NCBI RefSeq assembly: GCF_009830125.1
Contig: NZ_WUPT01000002.1
Span: 62,001-126,000, forward strand
DNA from: Kangsaoukella pontilimi
GTDB lineage: Bacteria > Pseudomonadota > Alphaproteobacteria > Rhodobacterales > Rhodobacteraceae
Direction of reading: 5' to 3'
DNA length: 64,000 nt
Part shown: positions 1 to 7,573 of the stretch, piece by piece
Layout: every line of letters starts with the position of its first letter
How positions within the stretch are numbered: position 1 is the stretch's first letter
Made by a program: the position numbers and the translations under genes
The notes under the pieces: model-generated
What the model was told of the DNA's origin: nothing
Database searches by the model: none
Seen by the model: the letters and a program-made list of their open reading frames with translations, nothing else

Positions 1-1174
1 GCGCGATCTGAAGCGAGGCCATGATGTTGCCCAGCACCCGCCGCGCGGCAAAACCCAGAACCAGCGTCAGCGCACCGGCCGTGCCAAGAAGCGTGAGTCC
101 GAGGTTTTCGAAAAGCGTGGTCTGCGACAGGAACATGCCGCCGCCGATCAGCACGACCGCAATCAGAAACGCGCGGCGGGCCGCGGCTATGCGGGTTGCG
201 ACCGTCCGCGCGTGAATGGCTTCGCCTTGCGTGATATCGGTGTCCTCGAAACGCGTCACCCGGTCGAGAACCACCTCAACCGCATTCACGAAAAGCCAAA
301 GCGCCGACCCCACGACGCCAAGCCAGGCGAGCGGCGTGAAGACTGTGTTTATAAGGCCGGAAAACACGAAGGCGTCGGCACCGACGAAAAACGCGAATCC
401 GGTGGCGAGGCCAACAGTCACGGGGCCGCGGATCGCCCGCAGGATCTCGCCCGTCATTTGCGCGCCGAACCGGCCGCTGGCCGCATCCAGAGCCTTCCAC
501 GCGAGACGCCCGATCAGCGCCGCGAGGATAAGAACAAGCGGAAGCCCGATCAGCTCCCACCCCATCAGACCGAAACCCACCTTCTCACGAAGGCTCTCCG
601 GCAGCATCAGCTCGAACCTGCTGGGACCGTAGCGCTCGGCAAGCGCCGGAATGTCGTCGACGGTTTGTGTGGAAAAAATCCAGACCGGCTCGCCGTCACC
701 GCTCTTGACCCGGCTCAGCCGGATCGACGCGGAATGCGTCGACAGGTCGAGCATCCAGAGACGCAAGGATTTGCGCGGCTCGCCGGCCATCGGCGCATCA
801 GCGTTTTCCCGCTCGTTCAAACCGTCGGGTCTGACGGTAATCGTGTTCCAGTCGATGACCGTCTTTCGGTCGAGCACCGTCGAAAGCTGTTCGGCCAGAA
901 GAGGGCCGAGGATTGCCTGGTTCTCTACGTCGAGACCGGACAGGTCGAGAAGATGCGCCGCGCTCCGCCAGTCGCGTGCGGCTGACAGCCGGACAAAGGT
1001 CTCAAGCGTCGCGTGTGGCGTGGTGCGGTCCAGCTCCTCCGGGACGGGCCCAAGCGCCGCATTCAGTTCGTCGGTACAAAACCACCTCTCACGAAGGCAG
1101 TCGTCCGTCTGGGCGGCGGCGGGCGCGCTGATGGCGAAGATCAGCGCGAGAATGGCGAATAGCCTGCTTAACAT
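1..1174 (-). CDS. MscS-family mechanosensitive ion channel, 3' end cut by window edge
   Basis: The minus-strand frame is open for 391 codons from ATG at 1174 and runs off the left edge, so the C-terminus is missing. Residues 1-22 look like a signal peptide ending AAAQ. A periplasmic domain of about 180 residues follows (its Cys26 and Cys33 could form a disulfide). Hydrophobic segments lie near 206-225, 250-272, 278-300 and 335-350. Residues 357-391 form a Gly/Ala-rich helix with the GxAxxLxxGxAA...LGNIMAS pattern of the MscS pore helix. By family knowledge these channels open under membrane tension during hypo-osmotic shock. The gene lies 42 bases downstream of a second MscS-type gene on the same strand, so they are probably co-transcribed. 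The beta-domain and C-terminal cage lie outside the window. Family assignment is good; conductance and gating are unknown. Confidence 0.85.
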   Translation of the reverse strand, partial: MLSRLFAILALIFAISAPAAAQTDDCLRERWFCTDELNAALGPVPEELDRTTPHATLETFVRLSAARDWRSAAHLLDLSGLDVENQAILGPLLAEQLSTVLDRKTVIDWNTITVRPDGLNERENADAPMAGEPRKSLRLWMLDLSTHSASIRLSRVKSGDGEPVWIFSTQTVDDIPALAERYGPSRFELMLPESLREKVGFGLMGWELIGLPLVLILAALIGRLAWKALDAASGRFGAQMTGEILRAIRGPVTVGLATGFAFFVGADAFVFSGLINTVFTPLAWLGVVGSALWLFVNAVEVVLDRVTRFEDTDITQGEAIHARTVATRIAAARRAFLIAVVLIGGGMFLSQTTLFENLGLTLLGTAGALTLVLGFAARRVLGNIMASLQIA

Positions 1175-1216
1175 GTGCAAAAAACGCCGATCCGGGCTCC
1201 TGGTTCCCCAGAGGCG

Positions 1217-2584
1217 TCATTCCTGCGCGCTGTTCTCGGTCAGAAGGTTCCGTCCGGCATCGCTTTTCTGCCGTTCCTGCTCTCGGTCCACGGCCTCTTC
1301 GGCTGTGCGGTCGGTCTGCTGAGGCGCGGCGGCTTCGGGCAGCGGTTTGCTGACCGGTTGCGGCTGTGGCGCGTCGGGTTTTGCCGGCGCGGCACTGTCG
1401 GATTCCAGAAGCGTGGCAGGTCGCCCGTCGAACTTGAGCCGGTAAATCGGCTCGGGCAGACCGAAGCCCGAGGATTCGAGCGCGGTCTTCGTCACTCGGA
1501 TCGCTTCGCCGCGTGCTTTCAGGAAGTTCGTCTGGGTCTGGTCGACCCACGCGGCAAAGGACAGAACGACATTGGAATCGCCCACTTCGTCGACCCACGC
1601 ACCAATCGGCGGTTCGGAAAGGATGAAATCCAGACCCTCCAGCGCCTCGACCGACACGGCCAGCGCAGCAGTCAGATCGGCATCTGCGTCAACGCCCAGC
1701 TTGAAAACGAAGCGGCGTTGCGGATCGCGCGTGAAGTTCACGATCTTGCCCTTGAAGACCGTGGAATTGGGAATGCGGATATGGTTGCCGTCGGGCGAAA
1801 TGAGGATGGTGGCGCGCGATGTCAGCCGTGCAACGCTCCCCGTCTCACCGTCGATTTCCACGACGTCATTGGGCCGGAACGGCTGCCTCAGGCTGAGAAG
1901 AATGGACGCGATGAAGTTCTCCACCGTATCCCGTACCGCAAAGCCGACTGCCAGCCCCACGACACCAGCCGCGCCGAGTACGGCCCCGATGAGTGCAGTC
2001 GCGTTCAGGATATCCAGCGCGACAATGACGCCCAAAAGGACGAAGGCAATACGTGCGACGGCACGGTAGATATCGGCAATGAAGCGGTTCGGCGCCAGCC
2101 GCTGCCAGAAGGTCAGGCGCGTAGTCAGAAGCCAGCCCAGTACAGAAATTGCGGCAAGTGCCGCCAAGGCGACACCGAAGATCGGAGCGTTGGCGAAAAG
2201 CCTGTCGACCCGGTCGACAAGCCTCTCGACTGCCGGCGCGAGACGTTCGTTCAGGTCAGTCGTCTGGGTGAGCTCGTTGTCGATGGCAACGACGCCTTCC
2301 ACACGCTCGACTATCCGAACAAGTTCGGCTTCGGCGACCTGATCCAGAACTTCGCCCTGAAGCCGTACGACCCCTGCGCTGACGGCCACCGTGATACTGT
2401 CGAACCCCTCGATCTCGGCCAGAACCGCATTGATGCGGTCAGCGATCTGAGTGTCCGAAATCGCCGTTTCACCGACCTCGATGGCGCCTTCCGGACCGGC
2501 GGCGTCCTGTGCGCTGAGGGATGTGCAAAAGCCTGCCGCGAACATGAGCAGGGCCATCAGGCGAAGAACTTGTCCGATGCGCAT
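1217..2584 (-). CDS. MscS-family mechanosensitive channel with periplasmic BON domain
   Basis: 455 residues. A signal peptide (about 1-25, ending SLSA) is followed by a BON-like domain at about 42-107, a small alpha/beta fold proposed to touch membranes or ligands. Transmembrane segments lie near 135-153 and 175-195. The Gly/Ala-rich MscS pore helix is at about 198-232 (GAAGVVGLAVGFAVRD), followed by the beta-domain with the FRPNDVVEI motif and the IPNS turn. The last 65 residues are a low-complexity Pro/Ala/Gln tail. Function inferred from the family: tension-gated solute release across the inner membrane. A BON domain fused ahead of the pore is a known but uncommon variant. The gene precedes the truncated MscS gene with 42 bases between them; 62 bases separate it from the BrkB-like gene upstream. 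Confidence 0.9.
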   Translation of the reverse strand: MRIGQVLRLMALLMFAAGFCTSLSAQDAAGPEGAIEVGETAISDTQIADRINAVLAEIEGFDSITVAVSAGVVRLQGEVLDQVAEAELVRIVERVEGVVAIDNELTQTTDLNERLAPAVERLVDRVDRLFANAPIFGVALAALAAISVLGWLLTTRLTFWQRLAPNRFIADIYRAVARIAFVLLGVIVALDILNATALIGAVLGAAGVVGLAVGFAVRDTVENFIASILLSLRQPFRPNDVVEIDGETGSVARLTSRATILISPDGNHIRIPNSTVFKGKIVNFTRDPQRRFVFKLGVDADADLTAALAVSVEALEGLDFILSEPPIGAWVDEVGDSNVVLSFAAWVDQTQTNFLKARGEAIRVTKTALESSGFGLPEPIYRLKFDGRPATLLESDSAAPAKPDAPQPQPVSKPLPEAAAPQQTDRTAEEAVDREQERQKSDAGRNLLTENSAQE

Positions 2585-2646
2585 TCTACGCCCTCTTTGA
2601 TCCCTGGCGCGGTGCCGCGCCGTCCTTCACCCGTTGCCTCCGGGTC

Positions 2647-3597
2647 CTATCCGGCGACCTGATCCGCCTTGGTGGCGCCGCGTTCGCCCTTCGGACGGGG
2701 CGTTCCGACGGTCGTGTCGCCCTCGGCGCGCGCTTCCAACTCGGCGTTCAGAAGTGCCCCCAGAAGCGTAACGAACGCGCTGAGCCATAGCCACATCAAG
2801 AGGATAACCACACCAGCGAGCGTGCCGAAAGTTTCGTTGTAGCTGCCGAAGTTCTCGACATAGATCGAAAAACAGAGCGTTCCCACAACCCAGAGAAGGC
2901 AGGCAGAAATGCTCCCCGGCGTCAGCCAGCGCCAGCGGGCGCCTTTTCTGTCTGGCCCGTAACGGAACAGGATCGAAAAAAGTACGATCCCAAGGCCGAG
3001 AAGAACCGGCCAGCGAAGAGCACCAATCAGCGTTTCCGCGGCAGGCAGCCCGCCGAGCCTGTCGGCCAGCCACGGCAGAAGGGTCAGCGCGGCGACGCTG
3101 ACAAGGCTCAGCACAACGACGAAGACCGTCAGCGCCAAAGATACCGCCTTGAGCCTGATGAAACCGCGCGTTTCATCCTCGTCGAAGGCGACGTTCAGCC
3201 CGGTCATCAGGTTCTGCGTTCCCTTGCTTGCAGCATAGAGCGCAAGTCCGAGACCAATGAGCGCCGTCAGGCCTAGGCCGCCGCTGCTTCCACCGGTCAC
3301 CTCGCGGACCTGTCCCAGAATGATCTCGCGCGCCGCGTCCGGCAGAAGCGCGGTGAGCGATTGAAGGCGCGGCAGGATTTCGGTCGGTTCCGTCACAAGG
3401 CCCGAAACCGCGATAAGGGCGGCGATGCCTGGGAACAGAGCCAAGAGCCCGTAAAAGGCGACACCGGCCGCGATCAGGCCGATATTGTCTTCGCCCATGC
3501 GGTCTTTGGTTCGAAGGACCGCATGTTTTAGGTCCTTCCGGTCAAGGTCTTGCGGCGTTGCGTGCCGCGCAGTCTGATGTCGATGCGTATCTGTCAT
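2647..3597 (-). CDS. YihY/BrkB family inner-membrane protein
   Basis: 316 residues with about six hydrophobic segments starting near residue 37 (GLIAAGVAFYGLLALFPGI), the typical opening of the YihY/virulence factor BrkB family. Other family marks are ASKGTQNLMTGLN and the late FGSYNETFGTLAGVVILLMW segment. The hydrophilic C-terminus (about 285-316) is Arg/Lys/Glu-rich. The molecular role of the family is unsettled; older claims of RNase BN activity were withdrawn, and a transporter or envelope role is likely. The ATG at 3597 has no visible Shine-Dalgarno sequence and lies only about 12 bases from the -10 element of an exact EcfG-type promoter, so the message may be nearly leaderless. The mscS gene downstream may be read from the same promoter. 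Confidence 0.88.
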   Translation of the reverse strand: MTDTHRHQTARHATPQDLDRKDLKHAVLRTKDRMGEDNIGLIAAGVAFYGLLALFPGIAALIAVSGLVTEPTEILPRLQSLTALLPDAAREIILGQVREVTGGSSGGLGLTALIGLGLALYAASKGTQNLMTGLNVAFDEDETRGFIRLKAVSLALTVFVVVLSLVSVAALTLLPWLADRLGGLPAAETLIGALRWPVLLGLGIVLFSILFRYGPDRKGARWRWLTPGSISACLLWVVGTLCFSIYVENFGSYNETFGTLAGVVILLMWLWLSAFVTLLGALLNAELEARAEGDTTVGTPRPKGERGATKADQVAG

Positions 3598-3608
3598 GAT
3601 TGAGCGAA

Positions 3609-3633
3609 AACGCCCCGTCGCGCCAATGGTTCC
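3609..3633 (-). promoter_or_regulatory. EcfG-type (general stress response) promoter for the BrkB-like gene
   Basis: Read on the minus strand this is GGAAC-N16-CGTT: -35 at 3629-3633 and -10 at 3609-3612. It matches the alphaproteobacterial EcfG consensus exactly in both boxes and in spacing. Transcription would start near 3602, about 5 bases before the ATG at 3597. Two further exact copies drive neighbouring genes, which raises confidence. Confidence 0.75.
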
Positions 3634-3656
3634 GGCATCCCGTAAGCCGTGGAACG

Positions 3657-3687
3657 CAAAAACGCCCCCGACCTTGCGACGGGAGCG
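3657..3687 (-). terminator. Rho-independent terminator after the DUF3618 gene
   Basis: On the minus strand an 8-bp stem (arms 3680-3687 and 3663-3670, one G:T pair, 9-base loop) is followed by a run of five T. It lies 29 bases past the stop of the DUF3618 gene and ends the four-gene envelope operon before the promoter of the BrkB-like gene. Confidence 0.7.
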
Positions 3688-3716
3688 CTTTCAAATCAGA
3701 AAATCGTCGAGAAGTA

Positions 3717-4718
3717 TCAGCCGACCCGGCCGACACCCTGACGGCGGGCCTCGGCCTTGGCCGCATCAGCCACGCGGGACACGGCGTCACCGGCGTCAGG
3801 TTTCGCGCCCTCGGACAGAGCGTCGCGCGCTGTCGCCTTGCCTTCATCCACCGCAGCTTTGGCAACCTCTTTGAGCTTGCCCGCCTCCTCGCGGAATACG
3901 CGGTTGGCCTCATCGAACAACTGGTCGCGTCGACTACCCAAAACGCGGTCCTCGGTGGATGTCCGCGGCAGGCTGGCGGCCAGAACTGCACCGGCTGCGG
4001 CGACCAGGGCACCTACCAGAAGCGGGTTGTCGTGGCTTGTCTTACGGATTTCACGGGCCGTCGCGCTTGTGTGACGCTCAACCGCCTCCTGCGCCGAGAT
4101 CGCGGCTTCACGCGCGCGACGTACGCGTTCGCGGGCCGCATCCGAAAGTCCGGACGTGCCTTCGTCGATACGGGCACGCAGATCGGATGCGGTGCGGTAG
4201 GCGCGGTCGCGCATCGACGGGTTCCGCGCATCTACAGCGCTTCGGCTTCCTTGAAACTCATTACTCATTCTATCTTCCTCCTTCAAAAGGCGGGCGTCTC
4301 CGCCGGCAATCGCCGGATCGAATGCGCCTTCGGATTTCATGTCTTTCTCAGCACGGGCCATGCGTTCTTCGAACGTCTCTGAAGACGCTTGCCGGTCAGG
4401 CAATCCGCTGACCGTCTCGCGCTGCCGACGATCGTAGGCCGCGACAGACTCACGGCGCTGATCAGGCTGGCGCGCACCGCTTCCAGCAAGAAGCCAGGCG
4501 ATCCCCGCGCCGGTCAGAGCGACGGCAGCCGGATTCTCGCGCGCCGTCTCGATCAGCTTGGCGCCGATCCCGGCACCTTGCGTCTTGAGGAAAGTAGTCG
4601 CCTGATCGACGAGAGCATCCGCCGAAAACTGCGCCTGCAGTGCCTCGATGGACTGCTCCAGAGCCGTTCTTTCCCGCGCGATATCGCGCTCGATTTCCTC
4701 GGACCGGCGTTCAGTCAT
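3717..4718 (-). CDS. DUF3618 domain-containing membrane-associated protein
   Basis: 333 residues. The N-terminus carries the DUF3618 pattern, an amphipathic helix of the type EIERDIARERTALEQSIEAL followed by a second helix, then one hydrophobic segment near 65-80 (NPAAVALTGAGIAWLLAGSG). The middle is charged, helical and probably coiled-coil. A second hydrophobic stretch lies near 230-250 (NPLLVGALVAAAGAVLAASL). The C-terminus is Ala/Lys/Asp-rich. No enzymatic motif is visible. Its start overlaps the end of the holin-X-like gene by 8 bases, so the two are translationally coupled. Both hydrophobic segments follow an Asn-Pro, like the NPLMFF segment of the operon's helical anchor protein, which suggests related membrane anchors. 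Function unknown; an envelope-stress role is inferred from the EcfG-type promoter upstream of the operon. Confidence 0.8.
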   Translation of the reverse strand: MTERRSEEIERDIARERTALEQSIEALQAQFSADALVDQATTFLKTQGAGIGAKLIETARENPAAVALTGAGIAWLLAGSGARQPDQRRESVAAYDRRQRETVSGLPDRQASSETFEERMARAEKDMKSEGAFDPAIAGGDARLLKEEDRMSNEFQGSRSAVDARNPSMRDRAYRTASDLRARIDEGTSGLSDAARERVRRAREAAISAQEAVERHTSATAREIRKTSHDNPLLVGALVAAAGAVLAASLPRTSTEDRVLGSRRDQLFDEANRVFREEAGKLKEVAKAAVDEGKATARDALSEGAKPDAGDAVSRVADAAKAEARRQGVGRVG

Positions 4719-5112
4719 GAAGCTTCTCCTTCATGGTCGCCACGTCGCGTCGGACATTCTCGACCGTCTTGCTCGGTGCGAGGCTGGACAGCTTCAGGTC
4801 GTTCAGACCTTTCCGTAGCAGCAGGTAGGCGATCAGCGACAGCGCCACGCCAACAATGAGCGAAGCCCAACCGGGCGCAATACCCAAGGCGGTCAAACCG
4901 GTCACGACCGCAGCCGCCAGAACGTTGAGCGCCGTCAGCGCAATGATCATCGCGCCGATAAGCAGCCCAACCGCGACACCGGCACGACCAAGATTCTCGC
5001 TGATCTCGCTCTTCGCCAGCGCGATCTCGCTCTGCAAAAGATTGCTCAGATGCGTGACGATGTCGCCGATAAGCGACGCGCTGCCACGCGGGTCGGCGGC
5101 GCGCTCCGTCAT
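4711..5112 (-). CDS. Phage holin superfamily III-like (holin-X) membrane protein
   Basis: 133 residues. An amphipathic N-terminal helix (LIGDIVTHLSNLLQSEIALA) is followed by two long hydrophobic segments at about 45-75 and 80-105, and a short charged tail (LKLSSLAPSKTVENVRRDV). This is the layout of the actinobacterial Holin-X/YqjE-like family (Phage_holin_3_6). Despite the name, chromosomal members next to YqjD/ElaB-type proteins are not part of prophages; nothing phage-like is present here. The gene overlaps its upstream neighbour by one base and its downstream neighbour by 8 bases, in an operon expected to answer to the general stress sigma factor. Probable inner-membrane protein of unknown activity. 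Confidence 0.82.
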   Translation of the reverse strand: MTERAADPRGSASLIGDIVTHLSNLLQSEIALAKSEISENLGRAGVAVGLLIGAMIIALTALNVLAAAVVTGLTALGIAPGWASLIVGVALSLIAYLLLRKGLNDLKLSSLAPSKTVENVRRDVATMKEKLHD

Positions 5113-5672
5113 TACGAGGCCCCCCAGTCGCCATGCTCGTGGCCGGTCGTTGGACGCGTCGTCGTGCGCGTATTGTCGATCGAAGGTGCGGGGAGGGTCG
5201 AAACCGCATTCCGCTCCGACGCCTTCAGCATCCGGCCCGCCATGAAACCAAGAACGGCAGCCCCGCCGAAGAACATCAGCGGATTACGGCGTGCAAACTC
5301 GGAAAGATCCGACTGTACCGAACCAAGGTCAACGCCACGAACGGCATCGGCTGCATGAGACAGGTTTTCGGCCAGACGGTCGGCGGCAATCCCGGCAAAG
5401 GAATTGGGATCGAACGCGCTGCCGGCCTCGCGGACATCGGCCGCGGTGTCGCTCAACCCGCGCGCTGCGCCGCTCTTGGCAGCATCCGCATGCGCCTCTG
5501 CGGTACCCCACGCATTTTCAAGCGTCTCTTCGGCCTCGGCCTTGGCGGCTTTCTTGGCTTGGTCGAGATGGCCCTCTGGCTGCGTTTTTGCGGAGGGCTC
5601 GCCCTTATCAAGCGGGTCCGAAGTTCCTGCGGAAGCCGCAGTTTTTTGATTTTCAGTCATCTTGTCAGGCAT
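5112..5672 (-). CDS. Stress-induced helical protein with single C-terminal membrane anchor (YqjD/nutrient-deprivation-induced-like)
   Basis: 186 residues. An AAGGAGG sequence 7 bases before ATG 5672 fixes the start. Residues 1-115 are hydrophilic, Ala/Lys/Glu-rich and predicted helical. One hydrophobic segment near 133-150 (NPLMFFGGAAVLGFMAGRML) follows a helix of the type SDLSEFARRNP. The C-terminal 35 residues are polar and Thr-rich. The layout recalls the YqjD/ElaB/DUF883 proteins that tether to the inner membrane in stationary phase, and rhizobial nutrient-deprivation-induced proteins. That likeness is by architecture, not a confirmed homology. It is the second gene of a four-gene operon, 20 bases after the 22-residue peptide. 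Confidence 0.72.
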   Translation of the reverse strand: MPDKMTENQKTAASAGTSDPLDKGEPSAKTQPEGHLDQAKKAAKAEAEETLENAWGTAEAHADAAKSGAARGLSDTAADVREAGSAFDPNSFAGIAADRLAENLSHAADAVRGVDLGSVQSDLSEFARRNPLMFFGGAAVLGFMAGRMLKASERNAVSTLPAPSIDNTRTTTRPTTGHEHGDWGAS

Positions 5673-5692
5673 TTGAACCTCCTTGGATGAAT

Positions 5693-5761
5693 TCAGGTCG
5701 CAAGGTTGATCGCAACAAGCGCGATCGCGAGAAGACCAATCACGTAGAAGACGTTGTGCAT
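5693..5761 (-). CDS. 22-residue single-pass membrane peptide
   Basis: ATG at 5761 opens a 22-codon frame ending in TGA at 5693-5695. After a short polar start (MHNVFY) the peptide is almost wholly hydrophobic (VIGLLAIALVAINLA), long enough for one membrane helix, and ends in Thr. A G-rich sequence (GGGGGAAAGG) precedes the ATG. An exact EcfG-type promoter sits with its -10 box 30 bases upstream, giving a short leader, and the frame is followed after 20 bases by the strong Shine-Dalgarno and start of the next gene. Position and hydrophobicity argue for a real micro-protein, but no homology can be asserted and coding-bias tests are weak at this length. Confidence 0.55.
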   Translation of the reverse strand: MHNVFYVIGLLAIALVAINLAT

Positions 5762-5790
5762 GGCCTTTCCCCCTTGTGCGTTGCCTGACT

Positions 5791-5815
5791 AACGCGTCCG
5801 AAGGTCGGTGGTTCC
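5791..5815 (-). promoter_or_regulatory. EcfG-type promoter for the four-gene envelope operon
   Basis: Minus-strand GGAAC-N16-CGTT: -35 at 5811-5815, -10 at 5791-5794, both exact. The predicted start site near 5784 leaves a leader of about 23 bases before the ATG of the 22-residue peptide, which is what makes that tiny frame credible. Confidence 0.78.
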
Positions 5816-5886
5816 GTTCGCCCGACCCGCTGACACCGCTAAATTCCGATTGCCCCGATCAGGACGTCGCGCGGACGCAGCGATGT

Positions 5887-7389
5887 TCAGACAAGCTCGT
5901 CAGGCATGAACGGCTCGGCTGCTGCAAGCTCGCGTGCGGCTTCGAGGTCATAGGGAACAAGGAACCCGTTCCGCTCTTCGGGTTTGGCCCGTCCGTTCGC
6001 CATGACCAGTTCACCGAGACGGGAATGGAAAGAGCCTTCACGCCCAGCCTTAGGCTCATCGGCAGCATCACCCGTCCAGTGTCCAAGAAGCCGTGACCGA
6101 AGCTTCGTCACCGCCGCTTCTTCTGTCAGGTGAACGCCCGCTTCCGTGTCCCAGCGCATACTCCGCCCGTTCAGGTTGGCGGATGAAACAATCGCCTCGC
6201 GCGTGTCGAAAATGGAGACCTTCGAGTGCACGTAAATTATGGGCGAGCCACAAAGCGCAGTCCGGTCATCCTTGTCGGACGCGCGCGGCTGGACCGGCGA
6301 GCAGATCAGCACGCGGTCCCCGAATGCCTCCTGCAGCTTCTCGATGGCCGTGGCCTGAAGATGCTCTGCCATTTTCGCATCGCGTCCCGTATTTCCATCG
6401 AAAGCCACCGTCTCGGGGGCTGCAGGCAAAACGACCACCAGATGCAGGTCTGGCGCTTCGGCCGCACGGCGGGCGAGTGCATCTGCAAGCGGCTGGTGCC
6501 GCAGGAATTGCGTCTCGAGATAAATGAAGCGCTCGCTCCGGCCGATGGCTTCCAGATGGGCTGCTTCGATTTCCGTCACGCAGGATTTCGGCGAAACATG
6601 GAACGGAGCGATCCCACGTCGCTGCGATAGTGTTCTGACAAAGCCCGGCGCCTGCGCTGTCGGCGCAGTTCTGGCATCTGTCACGGCTTCAAAGGATTCC
6701 AGATGTTCCTGGGCCGCTGCAACCACTGGGCCGCTGACGATCAGCTGGACATCCTGCCAGGTGTCGTCCGCCGAACGGTCGTGCTTGAGCCGGTCGAACC
6801 GCCGCTCATCGAGATCGAGACCGCCGATATACAGCGTTTTCCGATCGAAGACGGCCAGCTTCTGATGATGGGTCGCAGGCACCAGTTCGAACAGGTCGTT
6901 CTCGGACAAATTCCAGAGACCAGGTGTCAGCTTGTCCACCTCTTGCTCTTCGAATTTTTCACGGACCTTTCCCCTCAGCGCCATGCGCGGCACGACGCCG
7001 GCGCGGGCACCATGGGTATCGACCCGAAAATTAAGCTGTCCTGCCACCGCGATTTCTTTCGCGATCGCCATCTGCCGAGCGGTCCGCCAGGATTTCCGGT
7101 GGTATTTTGCGCCCACGACCGGGTCGAAATCGGTGAGTACGAGCGTGACCGTCACGCCCCGGTTCAGTGTGTGAACCAGAAGGTCCAACCATGTCTCACC
7201 AATCGCACGCGCCGCGTCGCTGCGCAGCCGGGTGCGAAGGTCGAAAACACGGAAACCACCAATGATCTCGGTCTCAGCGGTTAGGAAGAGCCGCTCGAAT
7301 TCCGGAAAGGCTTCGGCCGCCGTCACACACACCTGAACGTCCTGAACCGCAGCGCGAGCCGCGTCCAAAGATGTCTCAGCAGATGTCAT
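5887..7389 (-). CDS. Phospholipase D-like protein (two HKD motifs)
   Basis: 500 residues from ATG 7389; an in-frame ATG at 7413 would add eight. The 7389 start is preferred because GGAG lies 7 bases before it. Two HxKxxxxD motifs are intact: His175/Lys177/Asp182 (HHQKLAVFD) followed by the usual IGGLDL, and His388/Lys390/Asp395 (HSKVSIFD) followed by SSANLNGRS. Both halves needed for the phosphatidyl-transfer active site are therefore present. Family members cleave or transfer phosphodiester bonds of phospholipids or act as cardiolipin synthases. The absence of N-terminal membrane helices or a clear signal peptide fits a soluble cytoplasmic PLD rather than a classical ClsA. A degenerate EcfG-like promoter lies upstream. 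Substrate is not known. Confidence 0.88.
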   Translation of the reverse strand: MTSAETSLDAARAAVQDVQVCVTAAEAFPEFERLFLTAETEIIGGFRVFDLRTRLRSDAARAIGETWLDLLVHTLNRGVTVTLVLTDFDPVVGAKYHRKSWRTARQMAIAKEIAVAGQLNFRVDTHGARAGVVPRMALRGKVREKFEEQEVDKLTPGLWNLSENDLFELVPATHHQKLAVFDRKTLYIGGLDLDERRFDRLKHDRSADDTWQDVQLIVSGPVVAAAQEHLESFEAVTDARTAPTAQAPGFVRTLSQRRGIAPFHVSPKSCVTEIEAAHLEAIGRSERFIYLETQFLRHQPLADALARRAAEAPDLHLVVVLPAAPETVAFDGNTGRDAKMAEHLQATAIEKLQEAFGDRVLICSPVQPRASDKDDRTALCGSPIIYVHSKVSIFDTREAIVSSANLNGRSMRWDTEAGVHLTEEAAVTKLRSRLLGHWTGDAADEPKAGREGSFHSRLGELVMANGRAKPEERNGFLVPYDLEAARELAAAEPFMPDELV

Positions 7390-7442
7390 GATCGTCTCCA
7401 GTTCCCGGCCCATCAGCCCGTTGATTTGTCGTTAGATACAGC

Positions 7443-7468
7443 AACGCAAACCACCCGGCTTTGGTTTC
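7443..7468 (-). promoter_or_regulatory. Possible degenerate EcfG-type promoter upstream of the PLD gene
   Basis: Minus-strand GAAAC-N17-CGTT (7464-7468 and 7443-7446), one mismatch in the -35 box. It is placed correctly for the gene starting at 7389. It is listed because exact copies control neighbouring genes; on its own it would be weak. Confidence 0.35.
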
Positions 7469-7573
7469 GCCCCGCGGTAACGTTAATGCCGGCCACATCT
7501 GAGAACGCCAGAAGCGTTTCAGCAAACTTGCAGTTGCGACCTCGCCCGACCTGCCGCCTCCTGAAGCTGCGGA

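Noticed and set aside
2606-2621. Palindrome GGCGCGGTGCCGCGCC upstream of the BON-MscS gene
   Set aside because: It could form a hairpin but no T-run follows on either strand and it is not repeated nearby; not enough to call a terminator or operator.
1175-2662. Long plus-strand open frame opposite the BON-MscS gene
   Set aside because: It lies antisense to a gene with clear family motifs; long antisense frames are expected at this GC content and its product shows no recognisable domain.
4711-5112. Prophage remnant suggested by a holin-like gene
   Set aside because: No endolysin, integrase, capsid or attachment repeats nearby; chromosomal holin-X proteins occur in stress operons.
7414-7475. 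Possible 28-codon frame upstream of the PLD gene
   Set aside because: No Shine-Dalgarno, no hydrophobic or conserved feature, and it overlaps the weak promoter; looks like chance.
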